Source: JAGLOK01 sp963677605
GTDB lineage: Bacteria > Bacillota > Clostridia > Christensenellales > UMGS416
Direction: 5' to 3'
DNA: 64,000 nucleotides
Assembly (NCBI GenBank): GCA_963677605.2
Contig: CAXXDX010000007.1
Coordinates: 1 to 64,000, forward strand
A model generated the notes under the pieces. That model searched no databases and was not told where the DNA came from. It was given only the letters and a program-made list of their open reading frames with translations. Position numbers and translations under genes: made by a program. Below are positions 50,838 through 60,323 of this stretch, in pieces. Numbering within the stretch: the first letter of the stretch is position 1; every line of letters begins with the position of its first letter.

Positions 50838-52733
50838 ATGGCACAAAACAAAAATCTTGAGCTCATCCTATCCAAATGTGATGAAAAAAGCCAAGAAAAA
50901 ATCAAACTGATCAGCAATGCTGATATCTTAAGCAAGATTGCAAACAGAATTGAGCTTTGTAATCCTAAAGATGTCTTCATTCACTCAGGCAGTGAAGAAG
51001 ATTACGAATATATCAAAAAGATGGCTTTAGAGACAGGCGAAGAATTACCTTTGACCATGGAAGGCCATACAGTTCATTTTGATCCGCCAACAGAACAGGG
51101 CCGCATTGTTAAGCAAACATATGCAATTGAAGACGAAGGAACTTTCACATCTTCTCTTGCAAACGCTATGCCAAGAGCTGAAGCTGACGCGCTCATCCAA
51201 AGCAAGATGAAAAATATTATGGATGGAAAAACAATGATCGTTGCTTTCTATGTTCGTGGACCTGTCGGTGCACCAACAGCTTACCCGTCATTAACAATTT
51301 CAGATACATGGTATCTTGGACATCAGCAAAACAATCTTTACAGATGTTCTCCGGAAGGCTTTGTAAAGCAAGTTGAAAAAACTGGTCTTTTCTTTACAAA
51401 TACACACAGCAAAGGCTCATTAGACACTCCTAATGCTTATGTATTAACAGACAGAAAAAATATTGAAACTTGGGCATGGAACGTATCCTACTTAGGCAAC
51501 TGTGCTTTAATCAAAAAAGGCCATCACAGATTGTCAAATGATGATGCGATCTATAATCACAGAGGTGAATACATGTCAGAGCACATGTTCATAACTGGTA
51601 TTAAGATGAAAGATGGTTCAACTGTTTGGATTGACGGCGCTGCACCATCAGGCTGTGGCAAAACAACAACAGCTATGGCCGGCGATACTTTCATAGGTGA
51701 CGACCTTGCTCAAATCTGGATTGCAGAGGATGGATCAATCCGCTCAATCAATCCTGAGATCGGAATCTTTGGTATCGTTAAAGATGTTAACAAAGAAGGT
51801 GATCCAATTCTCATGGATAGACTGAGAAATCCTGGTTCAGAAGTTATTTGGTCAAATGTTTTAGTTGCTGACGGCGTTCCTTATTGGGAGGGTTCTGAAG
51901 AAGAAATACCAAAGAGCGGAACAAACTTCCAAGGCGAATGGACAGAAGGAAAAACAGATGCTGACGGAAAACTTATTCCAATTTCACATCCGAATTCCAG
52001 ATGTACAATTCGTTCAAATCAGTTGAGCAACTATAATGAAGAAGCATCAGAGGAACCAAACGGTGTAGAAACACTCGTATTTACATACAGTGGACGTGAC
52101 CCGGATACAATGCCTCCTGTTGTAGCTAGCTTGACTCCTGAAGAAGGTGTAACTTTCGGTGCTGATATTGCATCTCAGACAACAGCAACAGAAGTTGGCG
52201 CAAAAGGCGATATCAAAAGATCTCCTTGGGCAAACGCTCCTTTCTTCTTAGGCGCATTGGGCGACTATATGGATGGTCAGTTTAAGTTCTTCACAAATCC
52301 AAAGCTCAAAACAAAGCCTGTTTTAGCATCTTTGAACTACTTCCTCACAGAAGCAGCTCGTGGCGGAGATTCAACTAAACTCATCGGTGAAAAACGCGAC
52401 GTACGCACATGGTTAACATGGCTTGCCCGTTTGTCAACAGGTGAAGTCACCGGAATGAAAACTGCTCTCGGAATTATCCCGACATTTGAAGAAATCAAAG
52501 GCATTTTTGATGAACTTATGCCGGACAAAGGATATTCCAAAGATATTTATGATAAGCAATTCTCATTATATGTTGATAAACTTATCGAAAGAATTGATAT
52601 GCAGGTTGAAGCTTACAAAAAAGAAGTCAATGTCCCTGACGTTTACTTTGAAACACAAGCTACCAAAAAAGCTCGCTTAGAAGAGCTCAAAGCAGCTAAA
52701 GGTTCTATTGTTACACCTGATCAGTTAGGTTAA
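50838..52733 (+). CDS. pckG: Phosphoenolpyruvate carboxykinase (GTP)
   Basis: 631 residues, the length of GTP-type PEPCK. It interconverts oxaloacetate and PEP with GTP. 'APSGCGKTT' (269-277) is the kinase P-loop with the reactive cysteine C273, 'GDDLAQIW' the metal-binding aspartates, 'RSPWANAPFFLGALGDYM' and 'NPKLKTKPVLASLNYF' the nucleotide-binding and closing regions. AAGGAG lies before the ATG. In anaerobes the enzyme often works in the carboxylating direction during fermentation; which way here is not known. A terminator follows. Confidence 0.96.
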   Translation: MAQNKNLELILSKCDEKSQEKIKLISNADILSKIANRIELCNPKDVFIHSGSEEDYEYIKKMALETGEELPLTMEGHTVHFDPPTEQGRIVKQTYAIEDEGTFTSSLANAMPRAEADALIQSKMKNIMDGKTMIVAFYVRGPVGAPTAYPSLTISDTWYLGHQQNNLYRCSPEGFVKQVEKTGLFFTNTHSKGSLDTPNAYVLTDRKNIETWAWNVSYLGNCALIKKGHHRLSNDDAIYNHRGEYMSEHMFITGIKMKDGSTVWIDGAAPSGCGKTTTAMAGDTFIGDDLAQIWIAEDGSIRSINPEIGIFGIVKDVNKEGDPILMDRLRNPGSEVIWSNVLVADGVPYWEGSEEEIPKSGTNFQGEWTEGKTDADGKLIPISHPNSRCTIRSNQLSNYNEEASEEPNGVETLVFTYSGRDPDTMPPVVASLTPEEGVTFGADIASQTTATEVGAKGDIKRSPWANAPFFLGALGDYMDGQFKFFTNPKLKTKPVLASLNYFLTEAARGGDSTKLIGEKRDVRTWLTWLARLSTGEVTGMKTALGIIPTFEEIKGIFDELMPDKGYSKDIYDKQFSLYVDKLIERIDMQVEAYKKEVNVPDVYFETQATKKARLEELKAAKGSIVTPDQLG

Positions 52734-52761
52734 CTTTAAGCAAGATAGCAAAGGTTAAATA

Positions 52762-52792
52762 AAAGGGCAGTTCTTAATCAGAACTGTCCTTT
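52762..52792 (+). terminator. Intrinsic terminator after pckG
   Basis: AAAGGGCAGTTCT (52762-52774), loop TAATC, AGAACTGTCCTTT (52780-52792), then T's. Confidence 0.9.
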
Positions 52793-52797
52793 TTTTA

Positions 52798-52806
52798 TGA
52801 TATAAT
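52798..52806 (+). promoter_or_regulatory. Extended -10 of the S66 peptidase gene
   Basis: TGATATAAT at 52798-52806, right after the pckG terminator. A leader of about 20 bases holds AAGG before the TTG start. Confidence 0.5.
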
Positions 52807-52832
52807 TATAAAAAATAAGGAATACGTTTATC

Positions 52833-53828
52833 TTGATTAAGCCAAACAAATTTGAAAAGGGTGACATTGTTACCGCAGTCAGTCTCTCGTGGGGAATAGC
52901 AGGAGAAGATGAAATGCTGCCTAAATCTATAGCCGATGCAGAAATATTTGAAAAAGAGTTTGGTATAAGAATCATAAATGCGCCTAATGCAATGCGGGGT
53001 GAAAAATTTTTAAAACAAAACCCCAGAGCAAGGGCAGATGATTTGATTTGGGGTTTGGAAAATAAAAATGTAAAAGGAATTTTTTCTATAATCGGAGGCA
53101 ATGATAGCATAGATATCCTGCCGTTTATAGATTTAGAAGTTATTAAAAACAATCCGAAAGTATTTATGGGATGTTCAGACATATTTGCGGTTCATACGCT
53201 GTTTTTCAAAGCAGGAGTAGTCAGCTATTACGGAGGAAATCTGTTAACATCGTTTATGGGGCAAGATAAAACAGATAAGCACACTTTGACTAATATAAAG
53301 AAGATATTATTTGATACAAAAGCTGTTGGAGAATTAGTCCCAGTACAAGAGTATTTTATAAGTGACAAAAAAGAATGTATAAAATGTGATGGATATACAA
53401 CGGTAAACGGCAATGGAACGATAAGAGGGAAAATATTTGTTTGTACATCAGAGCTTATAACAATTCAAAAATCTGAATATGCTCTTCCTATCAAGGCTTT
53501 TAAAGATGTTTTTTTATGTTTTGAAGATATTGTTGAGTGCGTGTCGCCTAAAGATTTATATGAATTTATTGTTTGGCTTAATCAAGAAAATATATTACAT
53601 CAAATCAAGGCTTTGGTTATAGCGAAATTCAATGAAATCCCTCAAAATATTATATACAAGGAAGCCGTACAAAATGCATTAAAGGATTTATCAGCTGAAA
53701 ACCTTCCTGTAATTATGGGACTGGATTTTGGCCATACATTCCCTAAGGCTATAATACCTTATGGTATTACAGCAGAAATCGATTTAGATAATCAGAAGTT
53801 TATTATCGTTGAAAAGGCTTTAAGATAA
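52833..53828 (+). CDS. S66 family serine peptidase (MccF / LD-carboxypeptidase-like)
   Basis: 331 residues. The nucleophile serine is in 'MGCSDIFAVHTLFF' near residue 113, followed by 'YGGNLLTSFM'. S66 peptidases include LD-carboxypeptidase and MccF, which cleaves the microcin C product; 'GGNDSIDILPFIDLEVIKNNPK' matches the MccF branch more closely. The C-terminal 'MGLDFGHTFPKAIIPYG' holds the histidine. The start is TTG at 52833, after AAGG. Cell-wall recycling and antibiotic-peptide immunity are both possible. Confidence 0.85.
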   Translation: MIKPNKFEKGDIVTAVSLSWGIAGEDEMLPKSIADAEIFEKEFGIRIINAPNAMRGEKFLKQNPRARADDLIWGLENKNVKGIFSIIGGNDSIDILPFIDLEVIKNNPKVFMGCSDIFAVHTLFFKAGVVSYYGGNLLTSFMGQDKTDKHTLTNIKKILFDTKAVGELVPVQEYFISDKKECIKCDGYTTVNGNGTIRGKIFVCTSELITIQKSEYALPIKAFKDVFLCFEDIVECVSPKDLYEFIVWLNQENILHQIKALVIAKFNEIPQNIIYKEAVQNALKDLSAENLPVIMGLDFGHTFPKAIIPYGITAEIDLDNQKFIIVEKALR

Positions 53829-53833
53829 ATTAA

Positions 53834-53856
53834 AACTGCCCTTAAAGAGAGCAGTT
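53834..53856. terminator. Terminator between the S66 peptidase and trxA
   Basis: AACTGC (53834-53839) and GCAGTT (53851-53856), an 11-base loop. It could end both converging genes, weakly on the plus strand. Confidence 0.55.
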
Positions 53857-53879
53857 ATAATTTGAAATTTTATTTTCGA

Positions 53880-54203
53880 CTACATTCCGCTTTCAACAAA
53901 CTGGGCAATCTTTACCTTAGGCATAGATCCCTGAGTTTTTCCGGAAACTTCGCCGCCTTTAAACATCATAAAAGTAGGAACAGCCATTATACCAAACTTC
54001 TTAGCAACGTCTGCGCATTGGTCTACGTCAGCAGTACATACTTTCACCTTTCCGTCATAATCTTTTGCTATTTCATCGATAATAGGCTCCATCCTGCGGC
54101 AAGGTCCGCACCATGTTGCGGAAAAATCCACAAGGACAGGTATATCGCTTTTTATTACTTCGTCTTCAAAATTGTCGTTAGTTATTGTTACGTGGCTCAT
54201 CAT
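53880..54203 (-). CDS. trxA: Thioredoxin
   Basis: 107 residues. The active site WCGPC has C32 and C35, followed by R; D26 and the cis-Pro in 'MAVPTF' are standard. It reduces disulfides in the cytosol and would feed the peroxidase family. GGAG is before the first of two adjacent ATGs; the second at 54200 has better spacing. Fourteen bases separate it from lacZ, so it is likely last in that operon. Confidence 0.93.
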   Translation of the reverse strand: MMSHVTITNDNFEDEVIKSDIPVLVDFSATWCGPCRRMEPIIDEIAKDYDGKVKVCTADVDQCADVAKKFGIMAVPTFMMFKGGEVSGKTQGSMPKVKIAQFVESGM

Positions 54204-54217
54204 AAATCTCCTTTTTG

Positions 54218-57200
54218 TTATTTAGGCAGATTACGGGATTTAGTAAAAGCGTTATCTAAACCGTTGGTAAACGGCTTTATTGTATAAGAGAACTCGCATT
54301 CTTTCGGATAAAGCTTATATTTTTCAACAGGCTGTGGCCCGCATGAATTGCTCCCCAATCCATCCTGTACACAGTCAATGTTTAAATGTATCACATCTTC
54401 TGCGTTTAGCTCGTTTGTGTGCTTTGCGGCTGTTAACTGCATGTCGCTGTAATGCCGAGCGGAAAACATGAATCCTTTTTCTGAGCAAACAATAATTCCG
54501 CTATCCATATCATTATACAACGCAACAAACGCTGTGTCCATATGAGCGCCGTTTTCCTGAGGACGAACATAGTCTTCGTAAAGGTCTGCTACAGTCCCTG
54601 CAAAGTGTCCCATATAAACACTTTCTTTTTTATCAATATAGTTTTCATGAGGTCCCAGCCCAAAAAACTGAACATTATATAAATCTTCATTAAGTTCAAG
54701 TGATGTTCCCATCTTTGGTATGTGAAGTCCTTCCATGGCAACCAGATGCTTTGTCGGAACAAACTTAACTTTGCATGTTATACTTCCGTCAGCAAACACG
54801 CTATATTCAACACTTGAATTAAATAACGGTTTTGTGGTATACGGCGAATGAATGAAAGAAAATTTAACTTCAGCTTTATAATCATCCCATGAATAATCAC
54901 AATCCGTAATGCGTGACTGCAGCTTATCCAGCCCTATTTTCTCCCAGTATGCAGGTGCAATGTTTCTGTCATTGTCGGTTGGCGCACGCCAGAAGGAAGG
55001 TATAGGACCTCGTTCTATCATATGAGTGCCGCAAGCTTTATACCCCGAAATAGTTCCGGCAAACATATCAAAAGAAACTGAAAAACTGTTGCCTTTTATG
55101 ATTAAATCATAGTCATACTCTTCTACTTCAATTTTATTACCGCTTGAAACAGAATAATAGCTGATTTCAGCCGATGAAATTTTAAACTGCCCTCTGGCAA
55201 CCTCAAAACCGGTTTGTGCATATTTTTGAGGAACTTTCTGTGTAAATACTATGTCCAAATAAACCTCGCCTTCAGCCTTCGGAAGGTTTATCTTATATTC
55301 TTTGGTAGTCTGAGGTGCTAAGCTTGAGCATAAAATCTCACCGCTTGCTACAGTTTCTCCGTCAGAGTTTAGCTGCCATATGCCGCATAAGTCGCTTAAA
55401 TCAGTATAAAACCTTCGGTTTTTTATAGTTAGCTTCCCGCTTTTAAATGAAACCATTTCCACAGGCTGTATCGCAGACTTAAACTCCATAAGGCCAGTAT
55501 GCGGAGTTCTGTCAGGATAACACAGCCCATCAACACAGAATTCAGCATCATTTGGCATATCACCAAAATCCCCGCCATATGCGTAATATTCGCTGCCGCT
55601 GTCATCTATCTGCAATATGCCATGATCCACCCATTCCCAAACACATCCGCCGATGAGTCTTTCGTTGGCATAAATAAGGTCCAGATATTCTTTTGTGCTT
55701 CCGGGTCCATTGCCCATTGCATGGATGAATTCACACATAAAGTATGGCCTCGTATCTTTTGAGACAGCTTCCTCTTCAATCGAAAGATTTCTATGATTTT
55801 CAATCTTCTTTTGAAATTCATTTATTGGCGGATACATTGTCGAAACAACATCCACATATTTTGCATCTCGTGCTCCCTCATAATGAATCGGACGGCTCTT
55901 ATCTGTTTTTTTGACCTCTTTAACCATTGCTTCATGGTTTTTTCCGCTTCCTGATTCGTTTCCGAGTGACCACATCACTATGCTCGGGTGATTTCTGTCG
56001 CGGTTTACCATACGCATAATTCGGTCGATATATGCACTTTTCCACTCAGGATCTGAACTGAGCGCAAAATCCGTAATATGGTCGCCATGTGTTTCCAAGT
56101 CAGTTTCATCCACGACAAAAAGACCGTATTCATCGCACAAATCTAAAAACCTGCTGTCAGGAGGGTAGTGCGAAGTTCTGACGCAGTTCATTCCGTTTTG
56201 TTTCATTAATATTACGTCCTGCTCCAATACATCATAGGGCACAGTATGTCCGTACAAATAGTGAGTGTCATGATGATTGACACCAAGAAGCTTCACAGAT
56301 ACGCCATTAACATAAAACTGCCTGTTTTTTATCTCTATCTGTCGGAATCCAACTTTTGTTGAATAACACGTACCGCCGACTTCAACAATCAGCGTATAAA
56401 GATACGGTGTTTCAGCTGTCCATTTTTCAGGATTTGTAATTTTACGCTCTCTCGAACCGCCGGGAGTCCTGAATGACACAACTTTTTTCCCAACAGCATC
56501 ATACAATGTGACTGTAGCCGGCATATCGCCTTCTATTTCGGTAAACACTTTAAGCTTTACATCAGTATATGTGTCATCCGTGAAAACGGTTTCATAATGC
56601 ACATTTATAAGATGGTTTACGCTTTCACAAGTCAAATAAACATCGCGGAATATTCCGGAAAGGCGCCACATATCCTGACATTCTAGATAAGTTCCGTCGC
56701 TGTACTGAAACACTTGAACTGCAACAGTGTTTTCACCAGCTGTTAAGTATTTTGTAATATCAAATTTTGCCGGCATATGCGGCACTTTTGAAAACCCTGC
56801 TTTCTTACCGTTTATATAAACATAATAGCAGGAGTCAACTCCATCAAATGTAATGTATGTGTTTTTTGCGTTCCAATCTTTGGGCAGATTGAATTTTTTT
56901 CTATAACATCCCACCGGGTTTTCATCCGGTACATATGGCGGATCATATGGTATTGGATAGTTAACATTTGTATAGACCGGAATAGAATATCCATGCATCT
57001 GCCAGTTGGAAGGAACATTAAGCTCATCCCAGGCAGAATCATCAAATTCTTTTAATTCCCATCCACTTTCCATCAAAGTCAGGTTATCATTATAGTCAAA
57101 CTTCCATGTGCCGTTTAAGAGCTTGTAATGTTTTGATTCCGTTCTGTTGTTTTTTATTGCGGTTTTTTCATCATGGTAAGGAAAAAACTCGGCTGTAGCC

Positions 57201-57265
57201 TTCATTCTTTTTTGATGGAGCATTTTTGGGTTTTGCCAGTCATAAGCTCTTTTTTGCTCTTTCAT
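54218..57265 (-). CDS. lacZ: Beta-galactosidase, GH2 family (LacZ type)
   Basis: 1015 residues, close to E. coli LacZ. Acid/base E437 in 'SLGNESGSG' and nucleophile E512 in 'CEFIHAMGNG' are both present, in the order and spacing of E461 and E537. Domains: sugar-binding N-terminal about 50-220, immunoglobulin-like, TIM barrel about 315-600, then the large C-terminal beta-sandwich. It hydrolyses lactose and related beta-galactosides. No signal peptide, so cytosolic. AAGGAG precedes the ATG. It follows a membrane-anchored protein gene by 12 bases. Confidence 0.95.
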   Translation of the reverse strand: MKEQKRAYDWQNPKMLHQKRMKATAEFFPYHDEKTAIKNNRTESKHYKLLNGTWKFDYNDNLTLMESGWELKEFDDSAWDELNVPSNWQMHGYSIPVYTNVNYPIPYDPPYVPDENPVGCYRKKFNLPKDWNAKNTYITFDGVDSCYYVYINGKKAGFSKVPHMPAKFDITKYLTAGENTVAVQVFQYSDGTYLECQDMWRLSGIFRDVYLTCESVNHLINVHYETVFTDDTYTDVKLKVFTEIEGDMPATVTLYDAVGKKVVSFRTPGGSRERKITNPEKWTAETPYLYTLIVEVGGTCYSTKVGFRQIEIKNRQFYVNGVSVKLLGVNHHDTHYLYGHTVPYDVLEQDVILMKQNGMNCVRTSHYPPDSRFLDLCDEYGLFVVDETDLETHGDHITDFALSSDPEWKSAYIDRIMRMVNRDRNHPSIVMWSLGNESGSGKNHEAMVKEVKKTDKSRPIHYEGARDAKYVDVVSTMYPPINEFQKKIENHRNLSIEEEAVSKDTRPYFMCEFIHAMGNGPGSTKEYLDLIYANERLIGGCVWEWVDHGILQIDDSGSEYYAYGGDFGDMPNDAEFCVDGLCYPDRTPHTGLMEFKSAIQPVEMVSFKSGKLTIKNRRFYTDLSDLCGIWQLNSDGETVASGEILCSSLAPQTTKEYKINLPKAEGEVYLDIVFTQKVPQKYAQTGFEVARGQFKISSAEISYYSVSSGNKIEVEEYDYDLIIKGNSFSVSFDMFAGTISGYKACGTHMIERGPIPSFWRAPTDNDRNIAPAYWEKIGLDKLQSRITDCDYSWDDYKAEVKFSFIHSPYTTKPLFNSSVEYSVFADGSITCKVKFVPTKHLVAMEGLHIPKMGTSLELNEDLYNVQFFGLGPHENYIDKKESVYMGHFAGTVADLYEDYVRPQENGAHMDTAFVALYNDMDSGIIVCSEKGFMFSARHYSDMQLTAAKHTNELNAEDVIHLNIDCVQDGLGSNSCGPQPVEKYKLYPKECEFSYTIKPFTNGLDNAFTKSRNLPK

Positions 57266-57277
57266 AATTTCTCCTTA

Positions 57278-58621
57278 TTAGTTGGCGTCCGAAAGCGCCT
57301 CTTCCACGTCCTTGTTTTTCATTATTACATCGTTTAATGCAGCAATAAAACTATCCCCTTCATAGTATATCATCTTGCTTTCATCATTCAACGCATCTTT
57401 CCATGGAGAATTTGAGTTAACAAAATAACTTACAGGAAGATATGCTGTGTGATTTTGAGCGATTATCTTGTCAAGATTTCCTCCGTTATACAGCATGGAA
57501 AGGAAGTTTGCAGAAACTTCTGCATTTTCTCCCTGAGGAACAGCGCAATATATAACATTGGCTGTATATACAGCATTACGGCTTAGATACGGCTTTGTTT
57601 GTGTTGCATTAAACAGATTAGGATTTGTATAAAGTTTTTCATAAAGCCTTCCGGTTGTATATACACCGACTAGCGCATCATTCATATACGCGTTTATAAT
57701 AACATCATCGCTTGCATATGCAGTATCCGGAGGAAGATAAATTTCGTCCCACATAGTTTTTATCTCATGCATTACATTTGTTCCGTCTTCAAAAACTGAT
57801 GTCATCGCCTGGCTTATAAACAGTTCGCCGCCAATATCTCCTCCCGGGAAGCCAAATCCATACCTTGATGTTAAAAACTCGTCTTTGCGGTCTTTAAGCT
57901 GCTCGTTTTCTTCATCATATCTAAGATAATCATAAGCGAAATCGCTCCTTAGTCGTTCGCCTAAGTTTTCAAGGTCATTATATTCACGCGGGACCTCATG
58001 AGACATTACATACATCAAATCCACTCTGAAATAATACCCGTACATTTCAAGTGCTATCGGAAACTTGTCATCATATACGGCTCCTGCTGCTGCATTGTTA
58101 AGCAACACTTCGCTTTTAAGCCTTGATATATCTTCAAATCCCTCTAGTTCCAGAAGGATGCTGTTAGGAGCTATGACAAGATTAGGTGTGTTGCCATCGG
58201 CAACCATCTGATTATAAAGCTCAATAAAATCATCTGGAGATACTTTTTGATATTGCGTTTCATAATTATTTAGCGCGCCAAATTCCTGAGCTATTTTCAG
58301 TATATATCCTTCATCTTCAAACTCCGAGCAGTCCAGTATCACAAGAGGCTCATCTCCATATATATGAGGAATCGGTGTGGCAGTAGGCTCAGGCGTAGGA
58401 ATCGCAGTTGGTGCGGGGGTAGGAGTTGGTTCTGTTTTAAACAGCATCTCCAAACCAAGGTTGCTTCCTGAAAGCATAACTACAATTACTGCAATTGATG
58501 CAATCGAAACCGCAGACAAAAACAAATATCTGATTAATGTTTTATTTTGGGTTGAAAAAATTCTAAGACGTCTTTGAAATCTTTTAAAAGAACCTGATAT
58601 TTTTATAAAAGTGTTTTTCAT
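57278..58621 (-). CDS. Membrane-anchored protein resembling a solute-binding protein
   Basis: 447 residues. A basic cytosolic start, a membrane helix at about 31-50, a Pro/Thr-rich linker at 64-85 (repeats of TP and PTP) and a large outer domain from about 88. 'ILKIAQEFGALNNYETQYQKVSPDDFIELYNQMVADGNTPNLVIAP' fits the type II periplasmic binding fold of sugar ABC transporters, but no permease or ATPase gene is present. The start lacks a Shine-Dalgarno: TATAAT ends eight bases before the ATG, with TTTACT at -35. Operon with lacZ and trxA. Confidence 0.7.
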   Translation of the reverse strand: MKNTFIKISGSFKRFQRRLRIFSTQNKTLIRYLFLSAVSIASIAVIVVMLSGSNLGLEMLFKTEPTPTPAPTAIPTPEPTATPIPHIYGDEPLVILDCSEFEDEGYILKIAQEFGALNNYETQYQKVSPDDFIELYNQMVADGNTPNLVIAPNSILLELEGFEDISRLKSEVLLNNAAAGAVYDDKFPIALEMYGYYFRVDLMYVMSHEVPREYNDLENLGERLRSDFAYDYLRYDEENEQLKDRKDEFLTSRYGFGFPGGDIGGELFISQAMTSVFEDGTNVMHEIKTMWDEIYLPPDTAYASDDVIINAYMNDALVGVYTTGRLYEKLYTNPNLFNATQTKPYLSRNAVYTANVIYCAVPQGENAEVSANFLSMLYNGGNLDKIIAQNHTAYLPVSYFVNSNSPWKDALNDESKMIYYEGDSFIAALNDVIMKNKDVEEALSDAN

Positions 58622-58629
58622 TAAGAGTA

Positions 58630-58658
58630 ATTATAATAAAGCAGTAATAAAAAGTAAA
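58630..58658 (-). promoter_or_regulatory. Promoter placed for leaderless transcription of the binding-protein gene
   Basis: TTTACT (58653-58658), 17 bases, TATAAT (58630-58635) on the minus strand; the -10 ends eight bases before the ATG at 58621. Confidence 0.55.
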
Positions 58659-58694
58659 TGAATTTAGCGAGTGTTTAAAAGATAAAAAGTTTGG

Positions 58695-59132
58695 CTAAAC
58701 CATATCAGCCAGAATATATAGCATCTCTTCTATCTCAATTGCACATTTTTCATAAACAGCTTCGCTTCCGCCATAAGGGTCGCTGACATCTCCACCCCTG
58801 TTGGTATAATCCCCAAGCATGTGTATCTTGTCTGCAGCATAAGGAAACCCTTCAACAAGCATTCTGCGCTGATTGTCAGTCATAGTAAAAACGATGTCTG
58901 CGTTTTCAATAATTCCGGCAGTTACCTGTACAGCCTTCCTGCCGCTAAAATCGATTCCGCGATTTTTAAGCTGTTTGTTTGCATAGTTTGCAATCTCCGA
59001 AGAAGGATGTGCAAATATACCAGCGGAATTAACCGAATAGTTATCCTTTCTTCCTTCAAGCATTTTCTGAAACATGCCTTGGGCCATTGGGCTGCGGCAG
59101 GTGTTGCCGGTGCAAACAAACAAAATATTCAT
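58695..59132 (-). CDS. ywlE: Protein arginine phosphatase (YwlE type, low-molecular-weight PTP fold)
   Basis: 145 residues. The P-loop 'VCTGNTCRSPMA' holds catalytic C7 and R13, with T11 at the position that gives Bacillus YwlE its arginine selectivity; D118 in 'SDPYG' is the general acid. It removes phosphate from arginine residues marked by McsB and so counteracts the McsB/ClpCP tag. GAGGAG precedes the ATG. The start lies two bases after the sua5 stop, the same pair as ywlC-ywlE in Bacillus. Confidence 0.9.
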   Translation of the reverse strand: MNILFVCTGNTCRSPMAQGMFQKMLEGRKDNYSVNSAGIFAHPSSEIANYANKQLKNRGIDFSGRKAVQVTAGIIENADIVFTMTDNQRRMLVEGFPYAADKIHMLGDYTNRGGDVSDPYGGSEAVYEKCAIEIEEMLYILADMV

Positions 59133-59134
59133 AT

Positions 59135-60169
59135 CTATATCTCCTCTACTCTGTTTCCGGCAGCACGCAAAAGCCTGTTCATTATTGCTACGCCTTCATC
59201 CTCTTCCTCTATTGCTTCCGAATATACGGTGTCAAGCTCCAGCTCATCCGCCTTCCTTAGTGCAGAGTAAAGGTTTTGAGCCACTTCTTTCATGTTAAAG
59301 CTGCTTCCCAGTATAATAACGTTTCCGCTGTAGTTTCTTTTGGTCTGCTCAAAGCAGATAACTCCGCTTTTTTTGCCGGCTGCTTCATCAGAATGAATCT
59401 TATACAATATATGCCTTGAAACGGCAGCTTGAGGCCCTTTAATGATTGTCAGCTTTGCTTTTGGCTGATAATGGTCATATTTTACTCCGGGCGAGCGGAC
59501 TTTTTTGCTTTTATCCGTTCCTGTATCCACCACACCTATAACATCGTTTATCATTTCACCAGTGACCATCCCCGGCCTTAATATCTTCGGTATAGGGCCG
59601 GACACATCAAGAACCGTAGATTCAATTCCAACTTCACACGGACCGCTGTCTATAATAAGCGGTATTTTACCATCCATATCAGACAATACCGTTTGGGCTG
59701 TCGTAGGACTTGGCTTTCCGGAGAGGTTTGCGCTGGGCGCTGCTATCGGTACACCTGCCTGCTCTATTATAGCCTGCGCAACATGATGGTTCGGCATACG
59801 CACGGCGACTGTATCCAATCCCGCGGTCACACCTTTTGGTATCTCATCTCGCTTTTTCATAACCAGCGTCAAAGGGCCGGGCCAAAACCTCTTCATCAAA
59901 TCCCTTGCGTCAACTGAAATGTTTTCTGCCACATCGCTTACCTGTTCTATAGATGCAACATGAACAATGACGGGATTGTCTGCAGGTCTGCCTTTTGCTT
60001 TAAATATCTTTTTTACAGCTTTTTCATCAAAGCAATTCGCACCTAATCCGTATACGGTTTCTGTAGGAAAGGCAACTACTTCGCCTTCCTTTATTAATCT
60101 TGCGGCTTCCTCGATGCTTGCAGCACCCGGTGCCGATACTTTTGTCTGTATAAAATTTTTCTTACTCAT
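59135..60169 (-). CDS. L-threonylcarbamoyladenylate synthase (Sua5/YwlC)
   Basis: About 344 residues. The YrdC domain at about 25-200 ('VVAFPTETVYGLGANCFDEKAVKKIFKAKGRPADNPVIVHVAS', 'PGPLTLVM', 'PSANLSGKPSPT') is followed by the Sua5 C-terminal domain from about 240. It makes threonylcarbamoyl-AMP for the t6A37 modification of ANN-decoding tRNAs. The N-terminus is uncertain: ATG at 60169 has no ribosome site but TGATAAAAT ends ten bases before it; ATG at 60199 would add ten residues and has no ribosome site either. Confidence 0.92.
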   Translation of the reverse strand: MSKKNFIQTKVSAPGAASIEEAARLIKEGEVVAFPTETVYGLGANCFDEKAVKKIFKAKGRPADNPVIVHVASIEQVSDVAENISVDARDLMKRFWPGPLTLVMKKRDEIPKGVTAGLDTVAVRMPNHHVAQAIIEQAGVPIAAPSANLSGKPSPTTAQTVLSDMDGKIPLIIDSGPCEVGIESTVLDVSGPIPKILRPGMVTGEMINDVIGVVDTGTDKSKKVRSPGVKYDHYQPKAKLTIIKGPQAAVSRHILYKIHSDEAAGKKSGVICFEQTKRNYSGNVIILGSSFNMKEVAQNLYSALRKADELELDTVYSEAIEEEDEGVAIMNRLLRAAGNRVEEI

Positions 60170-60179
60170 ATGAACTACT

Positions 60180-60188
60180 ATTTTATCA
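60180..60188 (-). promoter_or_regulatory. Extended -10 upstream of the sua5 start
   Basis: TGATAAAAT (minus strand 60188-60180), ten bases before the ATG at 60169. Confidence 0.4.
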
Positions 60189-60323
60189 TAAGTAGCCATC
60201 CAATAGCGATATTTTTATATAAATATAATATTGCATATTTATAAACTAGTGTTATATACAAATATTTTGTTTAAATAAAATTAAATCTGCTTTATACTTT
60301 AAATAAAAGAAAAGAAGTTTGTT

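Noticed and set aside
55499..55762. Small open frames antisense to lacZ and other long genes
   Set aside because: They overlap strong coding genes, lack ribosome sites and show no recognisable sequence.
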